Assembly: GCA_900708905.1 (NCBI GenBank)
Contig: CAADRB010000040.1
Location: 1,147,039-1,211,038, forward strand
Origin: Hymenolepis diminuta
Taxonomy: Eukaryota; Platyhelminthes; Cestoda; Cyclophyllidea; Hymenolepididae
DNA length: 64,000 bases
Direction of reading: 5' to 3'
Positions 52,240 to 62,900 of the stretch are shown piece by piece. The position numbers and the translations under genes were made by a program. Below the pieces are notes generated by a model. It ran no database searches, was not told the DNA's origin, and worked only from the letters and a program-made list of their open reading frames with translations. Within the stretch, counting starts at the first letter, position 1; each line of letters starts with the position of its first letter.

Positions 52240-55200
52240 TCACTTAGTTGCCTTGGCGGTCGCTTTCGACCAAGAAAGCTTATTGAAGGCTTTCGAGAGC
52301 TTACTGGATGGATTTATTGAGGAGTGGTTCTTCGAGTTTTCACTCACTTTTCGTAACATACGATCCATATAAGCATCTGCCGTTTCCTTATTTGTAAAAC
52401 GCTTCAAGAATATCTCTGAATGATTTTGTCTGAACTGAAACGGGAAAAAAATAAAACAGAAAATTAAGTATATTCACACAGATAGTGCAAGGGAATTAGG
52501 GGCAGCCAAATACACACTTACCATGAAAATCTATCCTAAATTGCATTCACAACTGTTATTTCCTACGACACCTTAATATAGTACAGGGTAGCAAGGGCAA
52601 CGTGAACTGTGTGTGGTCATACTTTTATGGTAAAATACCCAAACGCACACAAAAATTGGAAACGAGGGAAACATGTCCTTATGCGAAGGATCGGGATAGA
52701 GAGCCAATAAATAGGAAAAATATCTGAGTAGATGGAGACAAGATGTGTATCAACGAGCATCGAACCGGCGGTACAAATTTGCGGCATGCTTAATAGAATG
52801 AGAGTCATGGCCAATTGCGATGTAGAGTTCACAAGTAGTACCTGATTGATGTGGTCGAAATACTAGAACGACGGTTATCGGTTGCAGGTCAGGGGTCACC
52901 GGTTCGATGGCCACCACTGCTCATGCGATTAAGCCCGGCTAATATAGAGGGTTTGCAGAATTCTAGTTCCTTATTAGGGAGGCTCCAAAAGGATAAGAAA
53001 ACGGGAGTTAAATAAACAAACTGTTTATCGATTTTACCTCCCGTTTAGATTTCGGGCTTTACTCTTCTACTTAGTCACAATTTCGGTTTACTAGCCTTGT
53101 TTCTCCAAAAATATTTTTTCCATCGGCTCTGCTCCTTCATTTCTTTAGATAATGAAGCTCATAAAGCTACACTGGATAGTACTTTAGCAAGTTTTCTATC
53201 ACAAGTTTACCTTCATTGCAATACCTCTAAAATAAAACAAGCCCATCTAAATAGCAAAATTGACTCAAAATTTTCAATCCAAGATCTTACATGGAAGAAG
53301 CCAGTCTCCCTATGTCGGATTACCTCACAATCCTCAATCCAAATCTTTTTTATTACGCTTTCAACTCACTGTGACAACAGCCAATCTAGTCATGAGCGAC
53401 TTATATCTATAGAGTTAAACAGACTGTTCATAACAACTATAAAGGAGAGATTAATATCACCACCAGCCTTTCAAACCTACAGCACGAGATATACTATTTC
53501 TCCTACTATCAAACAAATGGGAACTGGTTTCAAAAACAAGTGAGAACAAAAATGCAAATGAAGGTAAAATCAAACATCCAGTGAAATTTGTAATCCAATA
53601 AAGCTTCAATTCTTAGGCTCTAAAAAATCATGGTCAATATCTCAATATTTCACTCTCTCCTTTGCCAATGAATGTAACATCGAAATCAATATATTAGCGT
53701 ATCTTATTTATCCTTCAGATACCTATAGAGGTCCTACCTGAGTAAGATACCCATATTTTGTTTTCAGATCAATTGACTGATCCACCAAAATGCTGTTGAG
53801 CAGATTCATTAATCCCTTCTTTGTCGCCAGTTCAGAGATCAGATCAATAGTAGATGTTGCATTTTTGTTGTTACCAGCGCTAATTTTGGGAGTGCTTTCA
53901 GGATGTGTTGCTTTCAAGGGTCCTGGTGATGATGATGACAATGACGGACTTTGAACGTTCAAACGGGACAGGGCGGACTTCATGGGAATTGTTGACTTCG
54001 CTTCATTCAATTTTTTACTATTCTTTGCATTTTCCTTTATTTCCTGTAGGTCAAAAGGAAAGACACATTTGTTAGATATTATTATTGATTACTAAGTTCA
54101 GCAATATCACATGAAAATCAGATCGGCGCCATCATCGAACATTCCTGGTAGGACCAGCAATCAAATGATTTAGAACTTGACTTCAGTTACATATGAAAGT
54201 AAAACCAGTTTACGAAAATCAATATAGTATATTTTGATTGACAAAAATTTAAGACAAGCTTCAATCCGATACAACAACTTAAAATGTTTCAAGAACAATA
54301 AGATGAAGTAACTCATGCAGGTTGCCTGTTATTGTGCATCGCTGATCCAGTTTATTACTTTACTCGCATAATTGTTTATATAATTCATTCCTTCAGTCTT
54401 TAGGGCAGTTTGTCAATTGGCTGTGTTACGTAACGCCCAGATTATGAGTTTTATAACTTCACAGAGAATCACGAGTTGCTGTCTACTCTCTATTCTTTCC
54501 TAACAGGTATTCTATTACCGACTTTGTTTCATTCCTGTCTTGTGGCAGCTGAGTTCGTATGGTTGGAAAGAGCACTAATTTAGTTTTCAATAGCTTACAT
54601 TGACAACTTAAAAGCTAAAGAAAATCTCGCTATAAAGACACCTATCACAATTGGAGTTCAAGGGATTTCTCATTTTTACAGTTATAATGTGCAAAATTCG
54701 TTCTTTTCCACTTAATTAATATAATACGAAAGTTCTACGTCCACTTGTCCAATTATTTCGATAGACACTAAATCAAATAGACTTAAAATATGCGCGAACA
54801 AAGCCATGGCTCAGAAAAATTAAGCAACCAACGAAATAAGTATTTGGTGGTAGCCGTCCATCATATATATATATACTTTTGATTACTCATTAGATTAATA
54901 AAGGATACAAAACCATCAACTCCATTCAAAGCATCATAATGCAGCTTATTTGTCGCAGTAGTTTTCATTCACTCTGCAGTGACGCATGTCCCCCTGGCTT
55001 CAGTTGGCTGAGGTTCTACAAGTGCTTCTACTGGCCAGATAATGCATTAAAAAAATTTGTGAAATGTAATGTTGTTAAATGTATGCAGAAAAGAACAACT
55101 TCAATTATAAAGTTATAAATTAGAGTTATACAAACACTAAAATGGTATTCTCAAAAATATAATTTTCGTTTTGGAAGGTATTTTTAGCGAAACATTAAAT

Positions 55201-58200
55201 AAAAATTTGGCATTAATACTAATGCAGGGGAAACGACAAAGACTTTGAAGTGAATGTGAATAAGTTCAAGAAAAAAATAACAAAATTCCAAGCTTCAATC
55301 ACCAGATTCAAAGTTATGCATCTGCATATCCAATTTTAAATTTAAACAAAAATTTGAGCATAAGGTCTTAATAATTGACATTATATAAAAGTGACGTCAT
55401 ACCTTAAGTGAGGAAGGAGGATTAGAGAGGTCAATAAGGTCCTGAAGCAGCTTAGGTGGGTGTACATTCTGAGTAGGTGAGGAATTAAAGAGAACAACAA
55501 GTAACAACTCCATCCGATTAGTATTGGGACCGGTTTTTGTTCTCTCCGAGTCCGTGGGGAACAGGACTGGTGTCATCAACTTCGATAGCTACAAGGGAGA
55601 TAAAACGGGAAGTAACCATTATATGGTGTTAACAATGAATTTTCGGTGAAGCAAAACAACAAATGAAAGGTAACATGCACAGAATGCCTTAGTTGAAGTG
55701 CATATGAAATGTTTATTAGCATGTAATTAGTGAAGATAACGGCGGAAAATTGATACACAAAAGCAAGGTCCAAGCATATGCTAACAGACCAATACATCAA
55801 TCTAAAGCAATGATTCAGACATCCATTTACAAAATTACGTTAAACAGTGCGGATTTCCCACCTATGCTATTATGCACCTTTGCGGCTACTATACTGGAGA
55901 ATATTAGGAACGAGAAATATGGTTAGGCCATTAAGGGCTTCCTCCGATTATCGGTAGCATACGTCATAAGTTATATTATCAATGGTGCACATTCAATGAA
56001 CGACAGAATTGACTATATATTGGCTAACAGTGGTCAGAAAGTGTGATTCTCATTAGAGGCTAGAAGGCACCTCTCTGTTTCCAATTGACATAAGACTATG
56101 TAATATGCTATTTGTAAGGTTAGTATCCTCTCAGTATCTGACCACACGATAAATTCTCTGAGATTAGAGTACGACTGACCTCTCCCCATCGTAACACATT
56201 TGTCTAAACAGACAAATGCAAATGGTATGATATACTGAGAAAGGATAAAGTAAAATAGTTCTTTCCAGAGTCTTCTGAACCATTTGTGCGTAGTACCCAA
56301 TAGATTACAGTGAGAATAACGACTAAGACGAAGTAAACACAAGATATAGGAAACACTACGATAAGCTCATTACAATGAATCTAAAAGCAATACCTAAGCA
56401 TATAGTTACATATATTGGGGGATAATCTCGAATAAAATTCAAATTCAACCACATCTTACCCAGTTGAACCAAAACTAACATTAAATCAAAGAGCATTAAT
56501 ATTAACCATTAATATATCATTCTAATTTTAAGATCCTCCTTTACATAGGGGAATATAAAATAAAATGACATAAATGGTAGATTGACGTAATTTAGGATAA
56601 AAATCCAGTTCTACTGAACCTTTAAAATGAGGCCATAGGAATCTTTTTCTCAATGGGCTCAGGAACTGATATTATTATTCAGAATCACAAATCACAAAGG
56701 TGGAATATAGAACCTATTCCCACTAAGCTTGATCAGCTTCATATCAGATCACGGGAATTTAATAAAGCAATTATTAATATAAAGTGCGCTAGAGCTTACA
56801 TGTTCAGGATTGCATAAGGGATAGAAATCCCGTGTCGATATATCCTCTCCAATACAACAATAAATGTTAATGAGAGCTGAGGAAAAGTATGCAATAGTGT
56901 AGCAAACACTTGGAGGTAGCAGAGTACTGGCCAAACGCAGAGTTTGCTCGATCACTTCTACAGAGTTGAAAATTGTCGAACGAGATTTCACTAGCCGTCC
57001 TGGCAACAGACTTACACCTCGGCGATTAGATGAATTAGAATTGAGATCAGTAAGGGTCTTTGATCGTCTGGAATGACAAATGAAAATGAGCAAAGAAGCG
57101 ATAAGGATATGAAAACTAGTATTAGTCAGTTCAAAGCTTATAACAACCATATTAGACAGAAAAAAGGAGTACTAAAGCCTCTTTTCTTTAGGAACCTTCT
57201 TGAACAACTATTAAAAAACGTAGGTGATCGTTTCAGTACTTAGATGCATAGAGTAATGTATCATAATCTCGTGTAATAACTAAATTGCAAATGTAACGAT
57301 CTGGGTTATTTCCAAAATATCTCAGACCCAGATTAGGTTCGAAATCAAGTCTTGTAACTCAAAAAACACAAACACCCGCAAAGCTTACAATCTATTGGGA
57401 AAGATTGGGCCACAGTAACGAGATTTCATTCCAAAATAGAATGAAAACAAATAATCCATTATATGAGGACGAAGAAATCGATTACTGTTAAATTAGACTT
57501 ACAAAAGGCACATAACTGTAAAAATGAGAGATATAATTTGAAGTTAACAGATTTGAAAAATCATGGGCTAAAGAAGTTGGAAGAGCATGAGAAGTGGTTG
57601 AAGAAGCGCGTCAACTTAGAATCTCAAGTCTCAACACTAACAAACGCATTCTTATGGTAGGCAACTACAATAGGAAGTGCTTTGATCAATAAGAACAGAA
57701 TACTTGATCTGTTTTGCTTAACAAATAAAAAATATGATTCAATCACGAACCTCTAATAAGGATGGGCTTAGAAACAGCCACAAAAATAGTTACCCTCAAA
57801 CTACTTATCATGGAGTAAAGATACGGTAGATTTGATATGAATGCAAAAACATCATTAGCTAATAATATAATTTTCAACAATGGTTGCCGACTATGCACTA
57901 CAAGTTAACCGAAAAAGAAAATAACTAAACTTACTGAAAAGGCTTGGGAGAGACTGAATTGGATCGAGAGATCATTTGTCCTTGGGATTTTAAGGGAGAA
58001 ACTAATGGGGATGATCTAAATAAGGTAAATGAATAAATATTCAAAAAGATTTACGAGTTTCGGATCCGATTATCAGTCCAATTTTCAGATGAATAATTAG
58101 CATCCACCTTTGATTTAACTTTCTCGTGATAGCCTAAGCATGAATAGTTAGTAAAGAACACTACGAAACTTACGAAGAAGAAAATCAACAAGACGCAAAG

Positions 58201-59012
58201 TGATTTGATGAGGAGGAGAAATATCTCTGATATCTTTCAAAATTCGGATAGATGATTCAATAAGAGAAGATAAAAGAGAAAGCTTGTTATTTTTTGACAG
58301 TGTTCGACTTTTGGAGCCTGCGAAATAAAAGAAACCAAACTGGAAATCTTACACTTGGTCAAATAATCCAATTGAGCAATTAAATTGATGTCAACACTGT
58401 GACCGAATCCAAAGCTATTATTGTATACATTCTTTCCACAAGTTGTTAGCCACTCCACACAGTATTTACAGGAATCCAGCGATGGAAACTTAGTAATCTG
58501 TCGGACAACATGGGAATTATAATGCAGAGAGGGATGTAGTTCAGCTTTTATCCGATGTGGCAAATTCGAAATAATCCTGTTCACAATGCATATTGCAAGA
58601 GAACGATAGAAGACTCCAATCTGCACCTGATCGGTTATACCGATACTTGATTTTAAGTTTACATCACAACTACTTTTCGATTTTGCCAAAGAAGAATCAT
58701 CTACACTATAAATTGAGGAAAATTAGAGACAAGCGAACTCATACAAATAAAGCGGACAATCTGGTTTTTCATAACATACTACTTTGACATAATTATGCTG
58801 CAGAAGAAATGAAAGAAAATCCCCGACTTTATGGGTGTCTCCATAATTAGCAATAAAGTAACGTCTCAACCAAATCCTTGCCCCCGATAGGGGAAATGGA
58901 TCAGATACTTCACATTTCCATTGAAAAAGAATATTTTTCAACTACAGAAAAATTGGATTTAAAATATAATTACAGCAGATGTAGCCTTATATAACGGTGA
59001 CGACCCAGACAT
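52240..59012 (-). CDS. DEPDC1-like DEP-domain protein, 10 exons
   Basis: Minus-strand exons are 58974-59012, 58745-58941, 58353-58705, 58174-58317, 58055-58133, 57935-58015, 56800-57067, 55403-55588, 53738-54043 and 52240-52434, giving about 615 aa with phase closing at each GT-AG junction. Residues 9-80 resemble a DEP domain (YKATSAL start, VGDFLSFLLQHNYVKVV, then PLYF). The C-terminal half follows DEPDC1/DEPDC1B: LRLASTLLPPS (family: LCCLLLPPP), then LLNSILVDQSIDLKTKYGYL joined to FRQNHSEIFLKRF (family: KxLKQFQxxYPxxYQxRFP). Vertebrate relatives have a RhoGAP-like region between; here it is very divergent and I see no catalytic arginine finger. A role in cell division or cortical polarity is inferred only from LET-99/DEPDC1. 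The N-terminus may lack a missed micro-exon. Confidence 0.65.
52690..52815 (-). repeat. tRNA-derived SINE-like repeat, copy D
   Basis: On the minus strand GCCGGTTCGATGC (52,757-52,769) fits a pol III B box. About 20 bases upstream lies AAGCATGCCGCAAAT, where the end of an A box and a tRNA stem region would be. The copy is partial and lies head to head with copy B. Confidence 0.35.
52845..53010 (+). repeat. tRNA-derived SINE-like repeat, copy B
   Basis: CACCGGTTCGATGGCC (52,898-52,913) is a good pol III B box. The tail (CTAATATAGAGGGTTTGCAG, then GGGAGGCTCC and GGGAGTTAAATAAAC) matches copy A at 1.9-2.1 kb. Two copies 50 kb apart with a shared head and tail support a genuine dispersed SINE family. 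Confidence 0.55.
54044..55402 (-). other. DEPDC1-like intron 8 (1.36 kb)
   Basis: This is an AT-rich intron between NPPSSLK and EIKENAKN with canonical ends. A short (TA)n run lies at about 54,864-54,876. No other element was recognised. Confidence 0.65.
55589..56799 (-). other. DEPDC1-like intron 7 (1.2 kb)
   Basis: This intron separates CNPEH from LSKLMTPVL, which join in phase 0. Minus-strand open frames at 55,576-55,800 and 56,034-56,342 lie in it but have no recognised motif and no fit to the family, so I treat them as chance. No repeat was recognised. Confidence 0.6.
57068..57934 (-). other. DEPDC1-like intron 6 (0.87 kb)
   Basis: This intron lies between SPKPFQ and RSKTLTD in the serine-rich spacer. 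A plus-strand open frame (57,463-57,660) is Lys/Asn-rich and AT-driven, without motif. Nothing else was recognised. Confidence 0.6.
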
Positions 59013-60439
59013 AAAGGAATAACCGATTTTCGATATCAATGTTGTATTTACCGCGTTTTGCAAGCGTAATCAACCGCACACTAAAATTAATAAATTTTTC
59101 ATTTTTTACTTCATAAATAAAATGCTATTTAAATTCGTTTAAATAGAAGCGATCAGCCAAATGTTTCATGTTTTATTTTCTTAAAAATTATTCTTTAAAG
59201 TGATACAAACTGAATAATGTAAAACAAATAATTTAAGATGTTGCATTTCGCAAAATATTTATTTATGCTCAGTGAAAAGCTAAGCCCCGTACATGGGGCG
59301 TAAAGTATCAATTGGAAGTATCAGAAGTATCAGTATCAGTTTACATACACTTCATGTGATTGGATCCAACCAGTTGATTTCCAGAAAATTATCCCCATTT
59401 CAAATTATTTGTTTGAGATATTGAATGTTTTGCAGACATATTATCAGATAATGTGAGATTTAGAGTCCATCAATTGACGAAATTTGTATTCTGATTAATT
59501 GGCATCATGACAACTTTGCCGTAGTTTTACGGACATTTTGACAACCAATTTTAATTGTAGTAATAAACTACCTCAACCAATCAATTAAGATTGCAATAGG
59601 ACTCCAAAAGGTTCAAATTGGAGTCCCTGTGTAGTGGTGTACTAAAGTATCTACAAACATATCTCTAGCCAAATAAAGAAATAGTCACAAAGCTCATGCA
59701 AAATTGCTACCACATTTATTAAATTTGAATAAATAGTAAGAAAAGGTTAGGAAAACTGCCTATGTTGTTTCTAATTATGGTTGCGCAAGATCTCGAACTT
59801 GTATTTTAAAGTACACTGACACAATAGTGCTACCATTTGTACTTACAATTTTGACGGATTTCTCTAGGCGATAAACAAAATTTTTGAATACCAAATTCAG
59901 TTCTTGCCCAGAAATGATTCAAAATCATTACGCTTCCGTTTGAGTGCACATAAAAGGAATAAGTCAACTCATTCATGTCGCTAGATCGGTTTGGAGGAGG
60001 TGGCTTTTCAGCCACCGCAAGTAGAAAACCGCTTCTCATTCTTTTGACTTTGAGGCTGGCAATTTAACAGCATGGGATGTTTGGATTTTAAACCATCCCA
60101 GATGTTATGATTATGACTCAATAATGAAGACATCTTAGAACTAGCAGAAAGCTCTAATCTTGCGATGCCACACTAATGATCCCATGTGGTTCGAGCAATA
60201 ACTCAATTTAACAGGGAACGAGTTCACTGTTAAGAGTTAAGCTTGAACTCTAGTTGGCTCTGATATGTTTAGATCGTGCATGGCATCATATGGAAGAACA
60301 CAACTGAAATAAGGAAAATTTTTGCTATAATCGAAGCTCATAAAATCTCAGCCTTCAACCAGTAAAGATGAAGATGGGAACTTGTCACCGTGCAATCTTT
60401 AAACTTTTGCGCTATAAAATGAAAGCTTTCGATCCTTAA
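59013..60439. other. Intergenic region upstream of DEPDC1-like gene
   Basis: This region presumably contains the promoter of the DEPDC1-like gene, in which no specific element can be named. It contains a short palindrome (59,284-59,299) and a run of AGTATC-type units (about 59,308-59,340). A minus-strand 69-codon frame (59,830-60,039) has no recognised motif. The right end (60.3-60.44 kb) may be degenerate reverse transcriptase sequence. Confidence 0.5.
59284..59340. repeat. Short palindrome and imperfect AGTATC repeats
   Basis: GCCCCGTACATGGGGC forms a 5-bp perfect stem around a 6-base loop. It is followed within 10 bases by several imperfect copies of AGTATCA(G). No function is evident; it may be the edge of a degraded repeat. 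Confidence 0.5.
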
Positions 60440-60595
60440 AGTTCGAGCTGACGGTGAGGACGTCGTCAATATAAGCAAAGACGAAATCTAGAGCACGGAA
60501 TACTTAATCCATACATAAATCGTTGAAAAGACTGCACCACGTTATGAAGACTGAAGGATGAATTCCTCTTCTCCAAAATATTTTATCTTACACCA
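60440..60595 (-). pseudogene. Gypsy reverse transcriptase, second part (YIDD)
   Basis: The minus-strand translation gives FSLHNVVQSFQRFM (family: PFGLxNAxxTFQRFM) followed, after a frameshift and stop, by ALDFVFAYIDDVLTVSSN. This includes the catalytic YIDD box and the usual LVxS-type continuation. It belongs with the N-terminal reverse transcriptase fragment at 61,110-61,330, from which it is separated by about 500 bases of inserted DNA. Confidence 0.85.
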
Positions 60596-60726
60596 TTCCT
60601 AATCATCACCAAATTTGATTATCCTGTCCTTATAGTAACCTCTGTAAATCTTTAACCATTCTTGCCACCCAAGCACTCCATAGACAAACATCGTGTGTCC
60701 TCAGCTGGCCTATGTCTCATTGACCT

Positions 60727-61105
60727 GGAAAAGGTAAACATACCTCAGACGATAGTAGCAGACACCGTTTAATCAACCCCGCTATTAGCCAGTCCTGTCT
60801 GCACCGGTCCTTCCTTTTCCTACAATCGTCCCGACCAATTAAAGCGCGCATACAACCATATCCTTATGCGTGTCCTCACCCGAAGTGTCGATCATAAACA
60901 GCCTTCCATTAGACACACACACACACACCAGGGAACCCTAGCTCGTCAAACGCATCTCCCGTTGCTCAATCCTTCTCCTCCAATTCCCTATTTTCCCTTG
61001 AGGCTCTGTACTGAGGTTTGTTCAATACAACCTGGTCTACGCAATCCTTGGTGGTCTTTTTCTTTCATTTACCGTTAGCTATCTGCCGCTACAAACTGAT
61101 GACCC
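60727..61105 (-). repeat. LTR inserted inside the gypsy reverse transcriptase
   Basis: This block interrupts the reverse transcriptase between the TPFGL-like and FSLHN motifs, which are normally about 10-15 residues apart. On the minus strand it starts TGTAGAGGGTCATCAG and could end TTTTCCA. The bases GGTC are found just outside both proposed ends, as expected for a 4-bp target duplication, though such a short match may be chance. It aligns with the LTR-like segments at 5.5-5.9 and 62.5-62.8 kb. It contains a (CA)n tract at 60,912-60,928. About 130 bases beyond the proposed end (60,597-60,726) remain unexplained. Confidence 0.55.
60912..60928. repeat. (CA)n microsatellite in LTR
   Basis: Eight or so CA units lie within the nested LTR. 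The related solo LTR at 5.69 kb has a GTGTGT-rich stretch at the matching position, which suggests the repeat grew from a GT-rich patch of the LTR. Confidence 0.85.
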
Positions 61106-61109
61106 TCTA

Positions 61110-61770
61110 CAAGACCAAAGGGGTATACGTAGTCATTCGAAGTGACCGGAGAGCGTGATAACGAACAAAATCCAGTTTAGAGAAAAGGGCTTTACTAATC
61201 AAGAGGAATGAGAAATGGTAGATTTGAGGGATGGGAAAGTGATCCGGAACAGTTGTGTGGTTGAGAGTATGTTAATCTTCGCGACAATGTGCGGAGAAGA
61301 AGCCCACGGACTATCTGAAGTTCGAACAATTCCTAAGATACCATGTGCCAAAGTTCTTTTTTGGTACCCTGTAATTTGCCAAAATGAAGACGACGGATAC
61401 TCAGATAGGATATGGAATAAAAAATTATTGACAGAGAGAAGAGAATGCAGACCGATTGGGCCTAGGACAACAAGGAGGGAGGTAAGACTGTCATGTACAG
61501 AGCTGTCGTCGAGGTTGGCAAGTAAGTGGAATCTCGACAGGAAATCGGCACCAATAATGGGTTTTCGGATATCAGTAATGAGGAAAATAAATGAAAATTC
61601 ACGACGAAGTGCTAAATCCAGGGTAAAGAGTTTTTGACCATAGCTGATGATTCTCATGTTGTTTGCCACTCGGAGGGCAAGGCCAGTGGGTTAAAGAAAG
61701 CATTTTCCTGTAGAACAAGGGATAACGCTGACTTCGGGACCGGTGCTAACAAGAAATTTCAGTTTAGAAT
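61110..61770 (-). pseudogene. Gypsy protease and N-terminal reverse transcriptase
   Basis: The protease segment reads KFLVSTGPEVSVIP, then RIISYGQKLFTLDLALRREF and PIIGADFLSRFHLL, a near-standard gypsy protease except that the catalytic motif D-T-G-A appears as S-T-G-P. A linker leads into ILGIVRTSDSPWASSPHIV, the reverse transcriptase entry motif (GIIRPSxSPWASP), and then, after frameshifts, FSKLDFVR and a PFGL-like block. One in-frame stop lies just after the protease active site. A minus-strand frame at 61,199-61,669 covers much of this. Confidence 0.85.
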
Positions 61771-61869
61771 TTCTATTAGTTACGTGAAGGGAGTGACTAG
61801 TAAGATGGTCGGTATCAGTCGTTGCCCTTACTGACTGGTTTTGAAGTTTCGCTGAGAGTTAGTAGTGTC

Positions 61870-62385
61870 TGTCTTGAGGCATTTGCAGCCTGGTTGACAT
61901 TTCTTGGCACCACCGCAATGTGTCCTGTAATGGTAGCAGACTTGATTACGATGTTTAGACGAGCTCCCGGATAGTCTCAGGGAACGAGAACTTTGTATGC
62001 TACGATGGGATGAGGGGTGTTTGGCACCAGCGGTTTCAATTTCTCCACTTACTTTGTGAGGACATCGGACTGCTCTAAATTAACAAGTCTAGGAGCTGGT
62101 GTTTCTACTCCAAGAATATTCGACTGATCATAAAGTTCCTGAATTTTATCGGCCGTTTCAACTAATTCGTCGAGGCTGCTTCTGCTAGCACTGTTAGCTA
62201 GACATGCCACCATGTTTACAGGAAGACATTTCATCTGTAAGTATCTCAATATCGTGTCGTCTACCTTAGTTTCTTCGGAAAGGAGGAGATGAGAAGCGGT
62301 CGTTGTAGACGTGTCTCCTGAGAATAGATGCAATCAATTTAGTTGTCGTAGATCTGGTATTTGCTTTTTACGCGTTTTATTATAC
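61870..62385 (-). pseudogene. Gypsy gag fragment
   Basis: The frame at 62,049-62,333 reads LFSGDTSTTTASHLLLS, then ILRYLQMKCLPVNMVACLAN and SSLDELVETADKIQEL. This matches the gag region of flatworm and arthropod gypsy elements (LxxGxxxGxRxPSxLLRxM, LRxLFLQRLPxNVRxxLA, SLDxLAxLADKI). Further on, in another frame, CYYHYRTHCGGAKKCQPGCK at about 61,885-61,945 fits the CWYHxxFGxxARKCxxPC signature at the gag C-terminus. The N-terminal half of gag is missing. Confidence 0.8.
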
Positions 62386-62519
62386 GAAACGCAAAATTTA
62401 GAAAGTATTTTGTGAATTTTTTTAGATTTCTCTCAAATGCATTGTGTTTAAACAGTGTTCAAACTGCTGCTGCAAGGGTGAAGCAAGAAAGCTGACGACG
62501 GAAGACGAAAATAGAAGGG

Positions 62520-62870
62520 GAAAGAAATTGAAAAAGAAAGGTGAGGGATGATCTACTATGCCTTTCCCAAAATTACCCATTCACATTATTTATCTTTATG
62601 TCCCTACGACTCAAGCCACTATCCTTTATGTCTAGACGAGTTTATCTATTCTCCTGTTTCATTTAGAGGCACACCTATATTCATATCCACACGCGCATCC
62701 TTTCTCAAGTGACTCATATAAACTGTTTCGATATTTCTACTCACATTGGAGAAAGAAGTACAAAACCTCAAGGAGTTGCATATAGAGACACAGGCAAAGA
62801 ATACGAATAGCAAAAATAAGACGAGGAAGGAGGTAGGATTTAGTGAAAAATATATTTTAATGATGGTACT
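62520..62870 (-). repeat. Upstream LTR of the gypsy element
   Basis: On the minus strand this segment carries TTTATATGAGTCACTTGAG, AATATAGGTGTGCC and GGAGAATAGATAAACTCG followed by TCTAGACATAAAGG and GGGAAAGGCATAG. It aligns with the solo LTR at 5.7-5.9 kb. It lies just upstream of the truncated gag in the same orientation, the position of a 5' LTR. The primer-binding site and the exact ends were not identified. Confidence 0.5.
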
Positions 62871-62900
62871 TGCAGATTTTGCCTCTATCCGTGGAATAAT

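Larger units (their letters stand above)
52435..53737 (-). other. Last intron of DEPDC1-like gene (1.3 kb)
   Basis: This intron separates KYGYLTQ from FRQNHSEIF, which join in frame. It holds two SINE-like copies in opposite orientation (52,690-52,815 and 52,845-53,010). It also holds a plus-strand open frame of 148 codons (53,097-53,543) with no recognisable motif. Confidence 0.65.
60440..62900 (-). mobile_element. Decayed Ty3/gypsy LTR retrotransposon with nested LTR
   Basis: Reading on the minus strand, the order is an LTR (about 62.87-62.52 kb), truncated gag (62.38-61.87), protease (61.77-61.48), first part of reverse transcriptase (61.33-61.11), an inserted LTR of the same family (61.105-60.727), and the rest of the reverse transcriptase to the YIDD box (60.59-60.44). 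RNase H, integrase and a 3' LTR were not found. Many stops and frameshifts show that it is dead. The gag to reverse transcriptase order and motifs are typical of the gypsy elements common in flatworms. Confidence 0.85.

Noticed and set aside
59830..60039. 69-codon minus-strand frame as a possible first exon of the DEPDC1-like gene
   Set aside because: It does not resemble the family's N-terminus, whereas the small exon at 58,974-59,012 gives an in-phase ATG and a YKAT-type start.
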